A stretch of 64,000 nt of DNA, taken from Cycas panzhihuaensis. Taxonomy: Eukaryota > Cycadophyta. A model generated the notes under the pieces. It had not been told where the DNA came from, did not search any database, and saw nothing but the letters and a program-made list of their open reading frames with translations. The translations under genes and the position numbers were made by a program. The stretch is taken from the NCBI GenBank assembly GCA_023213395.1, contig CM041465.1:70811741-70875740 (forward strand), written 5' to 3'. Shown one piece after another: positions 53,391 to 63,180 of this stretch; position 1 is the stretch's first letter; each line of letters starts with the position of its first letter.

Positions 53391-54640
53391 CCATTCATTC
53401 CTTGGGTATCACCCCAAGTCGTGAACCTGTCATCTCCTTTGATCTTAAGGACCTTCCCCCTGCCAGTGAAAGGGAGCACCAATGGAACTTCCCTTTCACC
53501 ATTACCATCAATACTCCTGACTACACTTTACGAAGAACCATTGTCGACAATGGTTCTTTCGTTAATGCCATGGCCTTGCGTGCTATGCAAGAGCTTGATA
53601 TATCAACTTTGGAGCTGATTCTGTAGTAGTGTCAAGACTACGATGGTATCGAAAAGATGCCCTTGGGATTGGTATCCATTCCTCTTACTCTCGAGGACAA
53701 GACTATCTTCACTGATATTGTAGTCCTCGACGTTGATGTCAACTACAATCTTTTGTTGGGATGCCCATGGCTCTACCAGATGGGAGCTATGTGCTTGTCC
53801 CGTTAGGGACAACTTAAATTCATCCATGAAGGGCGAATGAAAGTTGTCTCCCAGGAGGTTCCTCCTATTAAACAACCATGTCAATCCTGTCAAGCGGTTC
53901 ATAGCCAAGCAAAGGGTAATAAGGACCTTTCCACCCATGCCTCTGCTTGCTCTATTAATATCCCTAATCCATCCCCTTCGAAAGAAGACCCTTCATCTAC
54001 TTCTTCCAATCTCATGTTCTTTACCCCTATCAGTGTCAGAAGCTATGGGTACCTTACCATAGTTAGTGACGTTGAGTCTGATGGAGAGGATGAGGATTTC
54101 CCTCACCCTATCTCCCTTCTAGGAATGAGTTAGAGGAACCTCCTCTATTCTAGATCTCGATCTAGAACCTCTATTATTGAAGAAACTAATTCTTCTCTTG
54201 TGTCTCATGTCATCGCTCCTATTGATCAGGTGATCCTTGAGTCTTCCCCTTCATCACTACTTGTAGACAATGAAGCTGGGGAGCCTCCTGTCATCCCTTG
54301 TGGGGGACCTCTTTTTGACTCTTCTAGAGAGTCCTTTGGATATATTGAATGGCATTTTGACCACCACGATCCTGTTGCCTCTACTTCCTTTCTCCCTTCA
54401 TCTTCTTGAAGTGTGGTCATCCATGGGGTGGATTACTTTGAGAATGATGAGGCTCTGCTTGAGTATTTAGCGGGCTCCATACCTAACCTTCCTTCTAGTC
54501 ACCATAGGCTTGGCCACCAAAAGGTCCTGGATATTGGGTCTTCCCTCGCTGACCTGATTCCATCTCTTGTTCCATCCCTTCCTGTTGACTAAGTCCCCCT
54601 TCACTTTGAGGAGAGGAATGCCATGTGCATAGGGGAAACC
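53390..54640 (+). pseudogene. Protease of the Tat-like gypsy element and linker
   Basis: The aspartic protease fold is recognisable: NFPFTITINTPDYTLRRTIV, the catalytic IVDNGSFVNAM at about 53540-53570, then DIVVLDVDVNYNLLLGCPWL (the second conserved protease block). D-N-G-S is common in this lineage in place of D-S/T-G. A stop at 53624-53626 lies between the two blocks, and a second at about 53803. The following 0.8 kb is an acidic Ser/Pro-rich linker. Confidence 0.75.
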
Positions 54641-55560
54641 CAGAATATAGTCCTTGTCCTAGGTAAAGCCATTAAGGTAGGAGCAGAATGCTCTCCTGAT
54701 GAAATGAAGGAGTATACCCTTCTGTTCCAGGAGTTTTGAGATGTTTTCATGTGGGACTATTCCGATATGAAGGGGATAGACCCTTCAATCATTACCCACA
54801 ACCTTACTACTATTCTTGGTGCTCGCCTAGTGTATTAGAAGTAACACCCTCTTCATCCCAAGCTCTTAGCTACTGTTAAAATAGAAGTTGAGAAACTCCT
54901 AAATGTGGGGTTAATCACTTCCATTGACTACCCTAAGTGGGTGTCCAACATTATCCCCATTACTAAAAAGAATGAGATGATTCAGATATGTGTTGATTTC
55001 TGTGACATTGATAATGCATGTCCTAAGGATAACTTCCCACTTCCCTTCATTAATCAAATGATTGATTGAACTGCCAGTTTTGAAGTCATGTCCTTAATGG
55101 ACAACTTCTCTAGCTATAACTAAATTTAGTTTTCTCCTGAAGACCATCATAAGATGGCCTGCACCATCCCATGGGGGACCTTCACCTATAAGGCAATACC
55201 TTTTGGACTAAAGAATATAGGCGCCACTTATTAAAGGGCAATGCAGTTCGTTTTCCATGACCTTATCAATAAATCTTTAGAGATCGTCATGGATGATATG
55301 ATGGGTCTCTCATGCATTAGAGCCCACCACCCTTGTGATTTGTGTACCATATTCACATGATACCACAAATACCAAGTGAGCCTCAACTCTCTTAAATGTG
55401 TGTTTGCCATGACGGTTGGCAAACTCCTTGGTTTCCTTGTGCCAAAACAAGGGGTTCAAATCGACCTTAACAAAGTCAAGGCCATCCTTGACATGCTGCC
55501 TCCTAAAACCCAATGATAGATTAAGTCATTTTTAGGTAGGCTTAGATTCCTTAGACATTT
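54640..55560 (+). pseudogene. Reverse transcriptase of the Tat-like gypsy element
   Basis: RT blocks in order are: EVEKLLNVGLITSIDYPKWV, ITKKNEMIQICVDFCDIDNA (normally Arg before Asp), KDNFPLPFINQMID, then PWGTFTYKAIPFGLKNIGAT and the catalytic VMDDMM at about 55295 (normally YVDD), and FLGFLV/SFLGRLRFLRHF. At least eight stops fall at positions where the family has Gln, Trp or Arg. The enzyme is dead. Confidence 0.8.
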
Positions 55561-55561
55561 T

Positions 55562-55966
55562 TTGGCAAATTTTGTCATAAATGCCAAACCTCTCACTAAC
55601 CTGTTAAAGAAGGGAGCCCCGTTCGTTTGGTCTTCTAAGGCCCAACAAGCCTTCAAAGAACTCAAGGAAGCCCTCACTTCCACCCCGATGTTGGTGCCTC
55701 CTCTCTTTGATAGGCCATTCATCCTTTATACCTTAGCTACCAATGAGTCCTTAGGCACCATGTTAGATCAGGAGGATGATTTGGGAACTCAGAGAGCTAT
55801 TTACTTCATCAGTCATACTCTCGTGGATGCTGAACTTAACTACTCTCCTATCGAGAAGGAGTGTCTCTCCTTGGTACGTATAACCAAGAAGTTCAGGCAC
55901 TACTTGCTTAGGAATACCACTCGAGTGATCATTCAATCTGATCCCGTGAGATATTTACTTACTTGA
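55562..55966 (+). pseudogene. RNase H of the Tat-like gypsy element
   Basis: A 134-codon open run has FVWSSKAQQAFKELKEALTS and ILYTLATNESLGTMLDQEDD. Its Asp position is replaced by Asn-Glu in this alignment by eye. ELNYSPIEKECLSLVRITKK and VIIQSDPVRYLLT follow. The region before the integrase (55967-56330) contains no second, archaeal-type RNase H that many Tat elements carry. Confidence 0.8.
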
Positions 55967-56289
55967 CTCGACCTGATAGGTAGGACTGGCAAGTAGGCCA
56001 TCATTCCTTCAGGCTAAATCATTAATAGGAAGTCAAAGAAGGGGATGGTAGTGGCCGAGCAGCTCACCGACACTTCTATCCTAAACTCTTTTGATGTTCC
56101 CATTGATGATTTTCTCCCTAACGAGCCTATCCTGGTCATTTAGGACTCTCCTCCTCATCTGCTTGCTGATAGTGAGTGGTATGGGGATATTATATAATAC
56201 CTTGACCATCAATAGTATTGCCCTGAAGCTAGCAATAAAGTTAAGTCTCATATTTAGGCTATTACCAGACAATACTTCCTTCTAGATGA

Positions 56290-57421
56290 GGTATTATATA
56301 AAAGATCCTTCGATGGGATCCTTTTTCACTGCATCATCCCTGATGAAGCAAACTAAATACTCTATGAATGCCATAATGGTATTTGTAGGGGCCACTTTAG
56401 GGACCAATTCATGGCCCAAAGGATCCTCTGTATGAGGTATTACTAGCCGTCCCTCTTTAAGGATGCCCATGCGTACGCCCTGACATGTCAGCGATGCCAG
56501 GAGTATGCCAACATCACTCACTTGCCTTCCGAGGCTCTCCATCCCATCATATCTGCATGGCCCTCCTTCCAATAGGCATTAGACCTTATTAGATCCATAT
56601 CCCCATCCTCTTCATTGCAGCATAAGTTCATCTTGACTACTACAGAGTACTTTACTAAATGGGTGGAAGTAATTCCTTTAACTACTACTCCTGGTAAGAT
56701 GATAGCCACCTTTGTCTACCAGCATATCATCTGCCGTTTCAGAGTTTCTGATGTCTTGATCATAGATAATGGGACTCCTTTTTATAATAAGGAGATATAT
56801 GAATTTTGTGAGAAATTCAACATTTCTCACAAGACTTCCTCTCCCTATTACCCCTAGGTCAATGGCCAAGTCAAATCATTTAACAAAACCCTTATAAATA
56901 TTCTAAAGAAAACTGTGGCCTAATCTCAAAGAGATTAGTATCTCCAGCTCCCTTTTGCTCTATGGGTGTATCACATGTTTATCCGTATGGGTAAGGGAAT
57001 GACTCCTTTCTCCATAGTCTACGGAATAGAGGTGGTTCTCCCATTGGAAGTGGAGATTCCTTCCTTATAAGTCTCTCTCTGAGGTCTTGTTGATGAGGAG
57101 TCTATCCGCCAGGTTTGCCTGTTAGACCTTGGGGCCTTAAATGAGAAGTGCTTGGTTGCCTACCAAGCAAACCTCACTTCTAAGGCCAGGGCATGAAGGA
57201 CATATGATAAGCACCTTTGTTTCTACCCTTTGCATCTAAGGGACCATATCCTCAAACTAAAATATCTCCATGATCGCCTGACCAAATTTGGACCCAAATG
57301 GGTTGGTCCCTTCGTCGTTCTCAAAAGCCTAGGGAACGATGCTTATAGGATCGCCACCCTAGAGGGCCTCAAATTCGAGAAGGCTATTAATAGGAAATTC
57401 TTGAAGAAATTTTATGCATAA
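56290..57421 (+). pseudogene. Integrase of the Tat-like gypsy element
   Basis: An HHCC-type finger (HNGICRGHFRDQFMAQRIL to CQRCQEYA) is followed by the core at 56615-56857: HKFILTTTEYFTKWVEVIPL (first Asp of the D-x-F/Y block replaced by Thr-Glu), LIIDNGTPFYN with the second Asp and VNGQVKSFNKTL where the catalytic Glu is replaced by Ser-Phe context. The C-terminal module KFGPKWVGPFVVLKSLGNDA ends INRKFLKKFYA at the stop (57419-57421), typical of the lineage. No chromodomain follows. Confidence 0.82.
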
Positions 57422-58190
57422 CTATTTTACTTCTCCTTTTATGCTATGAAATGAGCCTAAACTACCACCCTAAGTGCATCCCTATTCCCCCTAGTCATAA
57501 GTAAAATGATAGGTTAGGGTGGTCTTCTTGCTTCTTTTAGGTTCCTCCCACGGAACCCCTTGTCCCCCTTTCTGTGGGGGCCCCATCTTCCTAATTGGGT
57601 GTGTTGTCCCTGTCACTCCTGAGCCTAGAAACATTCCCCAACTAGGATGGCATGTTACAGTATTGTCACTCCCTTCCCGCTAGCACTTCCTTTGTATATT
57701 CCACTATGCTCCTATGAGGACATATATGGCTCCCCTATCTCCTAGCCCCACATACGCCTATCGCCGATGCTCGTGGTGATCATGTATGTGCCCACTAGGG
57801 ATGTGGCCCTATATAAAAGGAAGTGTGGGCAACTCAAATAAACCTTAAACTCAAACCATATAATAATCAACTAAAAAACATTACTATCTATAACTCCTTG
57901 TGCATACGTGCACCCTCATACATGCACACTCAAATATACATATGAAAGCAAATACATATCATCCATCATCATGTGTCATCACACACATCAGTATATACCA
58001 AATGGGGTGCAAATGTCCTCATCTATATACATAAAATCATAATGTGTCATATCATACAAATGGTATGGTACATCATCTACGGGAAGTTAGAATCCTTAGA
58101 GGTAGGAGTACAATCATGTGGTAACATATGGTGACTCCCTAGAGGTATGCTACTTTCCCAAATTAAAATTGATATGTCCTACTCTCTCAT
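57422..58190 (+). other. 3' non-coding region of the gypsy element
   Basis: No frame conserved in either direction. It contains a TATA-like CTATATAAAAGG at about 57810-57822 and a series of short CATCA-type repeats (57950-58080). It separates the integrase stop from the antisense frame. Confidence 0.4.
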
Positions 58191-58767
58191 GCTATCTTAC
58201 TACTGGGGTATCATCTCCCAGTCTATGTGATCCCTCTCCTGGGGACCACATGCCTCTCAGACTCCTCCTGTGCCTCTGGGAGCTCCCTACCTCACTCCCC
58301 TGGTCTTGAGACCTCCTTGGGGTCATCATCACTGTATGGGTATATGTCCTACTACACGATGACCTTGATGCCATCTGGTCTATCAACTGATCAGATCATT
58401 CCTGGATACGATCCCTCTCGCCCTCCACTCCTCGGAGATGCTCCTCTAGCACTGCTATCCTGATGCGACTCTCTGCATAACCACCTTATCCTCCCTAAGC
58501 CTCTATAGCCTGGACTTAGCCTTGTAGAGCATCCCTCTCTATTATAGTCATGGCCAACTCTCCCTATAGTCATCCCACTCACATCTAGTACTCATGGGAC
58601 TGTTGCACACATGTCTCTAGCCCTAACCAATGGGGTGAATACTGCCATGTGGACCCCTACCAAACATGCCTCCTCTCCTACCTAGATAGGAGGTTGCCCC
58701 TCCGCGTAGGCCTGATGGAACATCTCCTGAACTACTGCCTCAACTAACCTCCCGATGTCCACCACTC

Positions 58768-58889
58768 CTGTGAAATCCCACATGCCATGCGTCAGTATAT
58801 ATATCTATATCTATACCAAATAAATCAAATAAAATAAAGCAACTAGATATCTAGTGATCGAAAGATGACAAGAAAATGTAGCTTCTCAC
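58768..58889 (-). other. Predicted intron of the antisense frame
   Basis: 122 bp, AT-rich (TATATATCTATATC core) between GC-rich coding flanks, with consensus GT and AG ends on the minus strand. The sharp change in base composition supports it. Confidence 0.5.
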
Positions 58890-59041
58890 CTACTGGGACT
58901 TCCAGCTCACGGACTTGGATGATTACCTCCTCCTTGGGTCCTCCCCCTACTACTGGTACCTCCTCCTCCTCTGGTACCACCTCACTAATTGCCTGGCCTA
59001 CTGGGGCACCTCTGCCCTCCTCTGTTGATGCTACTATTACT

Positions 59042-59225
59042 CGAGCTCTCCCCACTATCCTCAACCTTTGGACTAGTGTTTGAGGTACTCCACCTCTCCT
59101 TGCAGTCCTTGATGGACCTAACTCTCCTCCTACAGCTCCTAAAGGTCCTGCCTCTCCTCTTGCGGTTCCTGATAGACCCGCCTCTCCACCTATTACTTCT
59201 GATGGGCCGGCCCCATCACTTCTGT
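59042..59225. repeat. Imperfect tandem repeats of about 36-39 bp in the antisense frame
   Basis: Units resemble CTCCTGATGGACCT...TCTCCTCCT on the plus strand, in about four copies, and make the Gly/Glu-Ala-Gly repeat in the antisense protein. Confidence 0.6.
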
Positions 59226-59237
59226 GAAAAGGGTTAA

Positions 59238-59522
59238 TGTCACAAGGTTATTACATTAGTTGATTATTTCTAAAAAGGGTCTTAAGTAAAATTTAAATTA
59301 GATCACTTATGTGAAATGCACTTTCATATGCATTATGTGTAATTTCATTTCACCTAACTCTAATGCTCCCTCTCTCAATATAAAAGTAAAAGCTCAATTG
59401 AAGAGATTCATTCTTACCTTCCCATTTTGTGAGAGCTACTTTCTTTCTCTCAAAACTCTCTTGCTCCCATGTTTGCCTTTGTGTTTAAGACATAGAGATG
59501 AAGGATAGATCCACTCTTTTCA
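59238..59522 (+). repeat. Probable 5' LTR of a second copia element
   Basis: TGTCACAAGG to TTTTCA, 285 bp, with a TATA-like CAATATAAAAG at 59377-59387. A Met-type primer site follows two bases later. Gypsy-related sequence stops at its left edge. The partner LTR would be beyond the window, so this is not proven. Confidence 0.55.
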
Positions 59523-59524
59523 TG

Positions 59525-59536
59525 TGGTATCAGATC
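59525..59536 (+). other. Primer-binding site of the second copia element
   Basis: TGGTATCAGATC, one base from the canonical TGGTATCAGAGC. Confidence 0.65.
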
Positions 59537-61566
59537 TTGCTTCCTTCATATTCCTCACTTACACTTGCAATGGAGCCATTACTTCCTTCTCCCCCACAAT
59601 CCATATGGTGAAGGAGATTGTGAAAGTGAATTTAGAAATATTTTTAAGTTATTATGATAGCATATTTTGTATTGTTTACTTTTCCTTCCTATTTTATAGG
59701 TTTGGAAGCATAATATAAGGAGTTATAAGGCCCAAGGATTCCAATCCTTGGGTGGCCATTTATACTATCTCATTCTTCTTTTTCTTTTCCCTTTTTTGTC
59801 CATTTGACAAGGGGAAATGCTGCCGAAAGTTTTCCAGAATTTAGAAGAATGATTGTAAGGGGAGGTTTTACCCATTTTTTTTGAAAAAAATTTAAGCCAT
59901 TTAAAATATTCATTATTATATGCTCTCACCTTACCCATATTGGGATCCTGACGATCAAAAAAATGATGGAAATTTCATATGGTATCATGTGTTAATGAGA
60001 TATTAATAAGCTAAAATTTCTGTAGAAATATAATTTGATTACTGAACTTCACAGGTCTACAAAATCTTCTACAAAGCTCCAATATAAGTGATTCCAATTT
60101 TCAAAGATGAGGATTTGAGTCTAATTTCCATCACAAAAACTAGCACCTAATTTGGATTTCGTATGAGGAAGTTATTGTTGATTTAGTGAACAACAGTTAT
60201 CTCTAGTAAGAATTTTGGAAAAATATAATTTCCTAACTTCAAGGGGTTGCCAAAAACTTTTCAGAACTCATTTGGACCTGATTCCACTTCCTGAAGATGA
60301 AGCTATAAGTCTAGTTTGTACAAAAAAAATTAGCACTCCAATTTGAGATCGTGGGAGAAAGTTATTGTTGATTTAATAAAGACTACTTTCTTTTGTATTA
60401 ACAAAAAAAAAAGTGAAAAAAATTTCTTCCTTCTTTTTATAAGGCTTAAAAGCCCATTGTAAAAGTGAGAAAAAAAAACAACTGGATCAAAGCAATATCT
60501 GGTGTCCTCACTCACTTATTAGCATTGTATATCATCACCCTAAAATCACTCAAAGAAAGCACTCTAAAGTCAATTCAAGTAAGCACTCCAAAAGCACTCC
60601 AAGCAAGCATTCTATTTTCAATTAAATGTACGTTTGATGCAATTCAATAATCTTTTCACTCTTCCTAAAAGGAATGCATCACATATGCTATTTTCTACCA
60701 TCTTGTACCTATTCACACACTCACTAAGGTTGAGATACCTTGGTTGGAAAAATATCGTGCCATAAAGGAGGTGTAGGTTTCAAGTTGGGACTGGACTAAA
60801 CTAGAATATTATTGACATTTGGTTAGCCATACCATCGTACCTCAATCAGGGATCATCCTGATAACCAATTAGAAAAACTAAATCTTTAATATAAGATTAA
60901 AACATACCCAATCCAATATGCATCATAGCCATAGGTATGCACGTACGACTCTTTAGAGGAGGTATATAGCTACTCATTGGTGAACTGGATGAGGATTGGA
61001 AGTACCTAGGCTCTGTTGTGATTTGGATTTCATCACCAAACACAATTACATTTTGTGGGTGAAGGCCAATGTAATACTACTAGAAGCCTAGGCATCCCTT
61101 CAACAACCTCCACTATATGTTGGATACAAGTTAGAGGTTATTGGGTTGATTACGCATCCTATATTTGAGTTTCAAGTTGTGTAAACCCAATGATGTCAAC
61201 TTCTATATTGGCCTATAATCTTGTATATTGATCACTTACTTATTTGTAAAAAGTGATCCATAGTGTAATCACAATCATAATGCTTCTCATATTCTTGTTG
61301 CATCAGGTTAATATTTTTCACAAGTATTAGTGGCCAATTTTTATCATAGTACTTCTCGTATTCCTATTGCATCAGGTTAATATTTGTCACAAGTATTGGT
61401 GACTTTTCTCTAAGTTGCTCCCTTCATCTTTGAGCAACCATTCTCACTTCTTCTTCCTTCTGCTACACTACTTTATTACATTTCCCATTTGTAAATAGTG
61501 ATTAGTCATTTATTGCCATCACTTTTTTAGTCCCTTGTTCATTTTTTCCCTTCTAAAAAGATACCA
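59537..61566 (+). other. Long leader with a 190-bp tandem repeat, no gene
   Basis: Two roughly 190-bp units (about 60023-60215 and 60216-60405) share AGTTATTGTTGATTTA and a TCTAGTTT/CTAATTT-ACAAAAA-TTAGCAC motif. A partial third unit lies near 59810. A pyrimidine- and poly-A-rich stretch follows, with TATAAGGCTTAAAAGCCC at about 60440, which looks like an LTR core promoter and transcription start. The segment 59760-60730 may therefore be a separate solo LTR inserted in the leader. Confidence 0.4.
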
Positions 61567-62520
61567 TGTCTTTACAATTTAAGCAAAATGTGAACTACAT
61601 TCTAAAAGAGAAGAAAATTGGGACATGTGGTTCACTGGTGTCAGAAATGTTGCAAAGTATGAAGGTCTATGGAGAGAACACTTATAACCTATACCATCTA
61701 TTGCAGCTATAACTACCATAGCTGCTTCAGGAGGAGGTGCTCCAATTGATCCCACTAAAACTACAACTAAACGCCAATAGGAACTTGATGATGATAAAAT
61801 CCATGCAGGGATATTACTTGTCACTGATTATTCCCTGCATAATCTCATTAATAAAGTTGTACATGATACAATATGGAAAGTTGTTGAAGTTCTTAAGAAG
61901 AACTTTGACACTAAATCAAACTTAGAATTTGTTCACTTAGTGCTGAATATGAACAAATTTAAAATGCAGAAAGGACATGCAAGTGGGACAATCAATCTCC
62001 TTCGTCTAATCAAGCAAGCCATTGATAAAGATTTTAAAACTCAATACATTACATGGGCTTTCTTGATTTAGTCATGTCTCAATATCCTAGACTATAAAAA
62101 TCTGTTGGGAAGTCTTCAATCTAGTGGCACTTTGAAGACCCTAAACTTTGAGGATCTTGCTAATAAGTTCATTGAATTTGATAAGACCTTTGATACCAAC
62201 TTTGCCACTACATCAGATCCAGTTGATGCTACTTTTGAAGTGGAAGAAGAACTTTTTTATACTAAAAATCAAGGTTAATACTCTCGTAGAGGTGGTAATT
62301 CCCGTGGAAGAGGAAGAGGTAGACAACAAGGACAACGTCCTCTTAGTCAATAGGGTACTCAACTCTAACAAAAATAGTCTCAAGGCCAATGCCAAATAAT
62401 CAACCTGGACCTAAATCTAGTAATCAGAGACAATCCAACTAGCCTAATACTTGGATTAGAAATCAAACAATTGTGTGCCAAAGGTGTAATAGAAAAGGAT
62501 ATTATGCCAAAAATTATAGA
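61567..62520 (+). pseudogene. gag pseudogene of the second copia element
   Basis: A frame starting near ATG 61567 is soon broken. The clear part is at 61800-62270: NKVVHDTIWKVVEVLKKNFD, then FVHLVLNMNKFKMQKGHASG, then LANKFIEFDKTFD, which matches the UBN2/copia gag family. An Arg/Gly-rich segment (SRGRGRGRQQGQ) and a zinc knuckle near 62470 (CQRCNRKGYYAKN, with the last Cys changed) follow. At least three frame changes or stops were seen. Confidence 0.75.
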
Positions 62521-62759
62521 ACTGCCACCAACAAACTACTAAGTTATCAATAATGCCATGGTGTACATAATGTTGATAATACTTCTTTTGAAGATGCTTT
62601 TGGTTGAACGCAATTTGCTCATGCATACCTTTAAAGAATTGAGACCACTTCATCAAATGTTGTTGATAGATCCACTAAGTATATTGAGGCTCATTGTGGT
62701 TATACTTATTCACTTTTACCTTCACCACTTGGAGTTGTAAATAGTGCCACCTCAAATAC

Positions 62760-63180
62760 TTCATCGTGGATCATGGGTACTGGAGCAACACAACACATGA
62801 CTTGTCATTTCCAGTTGTTTTAAGATTTTGACTCTAAAGTTTTCAGTGTTGTACACATGGCTAAAAAATCATCTCAGCCAGTCGAAGGACTTGGAACTAT
62901 TTGCCTAAAACTCCCAGGCCTTCCAGATTTTACACTTGTTGATGTTTTATATATTCCTGCTCTGAAGTAGAATCTGCTCTCCCTGTCTACCCTTATCTCT
63001 CATGGATTTGATCTAAGTGCAACTGTAAATAATTAAACCCTTTGTGTCATTCACCCTCCTTCAAATGTTGTGGTTATGACCAGAATTCTTGATGTCAAAC
63101 TTTTTCGCCTAACTGGCTCACCATCCTCTGAAGCTAACTATGTTGATAATGACTCTACTTCTACCACAACCTTGACTCCT
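62760..63180 (+). pseudogene. Protease of the second copia element
   Basis: SWIMGTGATQHMT at about 62764-62802 is the copia protease site, in which the catalytic Asp (expected as D-S/T-G-A) has become Gly. Downstream are LPDFTLVDVLYIPAL and NLLSLSTLISHGFDL, the usual conserved blocks, with a stop at 62968-62970 in place of Gln. The enzyme cannot be active. Confidence 0.78.

Larger units (their letters stand above)
58190..59230 (-). pseudogene. Antisense reading frame with coiled coil and an apparent intron, 3' of the gypsy integrase
   Basis: Read on the minus strand, 59230-58890 is open. It encodes an acidic Gly/Pro-rich segment with tandem repeats (EAGLSGTARGEAGPLG). Then comes a consensus intron (58768-58889; donor GTAG|GTGAGAAG, acceptor TTTCACAG|GAGTGG) that preserves phase and leads into GVVDIGRLVEAVVQEMFHQA. 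After two stops and a frame change, 58582-58190 encodes a coiled-coil-like run (ESRIRIAVLEEHLRGVEGER, then DRIQE), also with stops at Gln/Arg codons. The product is unknown. Antisense extra frames between integrase and the 3' LTR are known in some Tat-type elements such as Grande. Alternative: a captured host gene fragment. Confidence 0.5.
36577..59237 (+). mobile_element. Decayed Ty3/gypsy (Tat-like) retrotransposon carrying nested insertions
   Basis: The order is 5' LTR (36577-39261), primer site (39263-39280), gag, a foreign block (41227-52477), the rest of gag, protease, reverse transcriptase, RNase H, integrase, then a 3' region with an antisense frame. Polymerase order with integrase last is Ty3/gypsy. 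The protease D-N-G-S form, the integrase tail ending NRKFLKKFYA and the absence of a chromodomain point to the Tat-like non-chromovirus group. The coding parts carry dozens of stops. No 3' LTR resembling 36577-39261 was found before the copia element that begins near 59238, so the 3' end is missing or deleted; the end given is where gypsy-related sequence appears to stop. Confidence 0.75.

Noticed and set aside
58390-59240. Plus-strand Pro/Ser/Leu-rich open frames
   Set aside because: They mirror the antisense frame, which has better evidence (consensus intron on the minus strand, coiled coil, stops at Gln/Arg codons).
59980-59996. Another TGGTATCA-like primer site (ATGGTATCATGTG)
   Set aside because: No LTR-like end precedes it, the match stops after eight bases, and the better site at 59525 has both an LTR end and a TATA box.
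34650-61566. Idea that the copia leader at 35041-36576 continues in the copia at 61567 (one element split by the gypsy)
   Set aside because: The downstream copia has its own LTR and primer site at 59238-59536, that LTR does not resemble 34650-35028, and no 3' gypsy LTR or matching target duplication was found.
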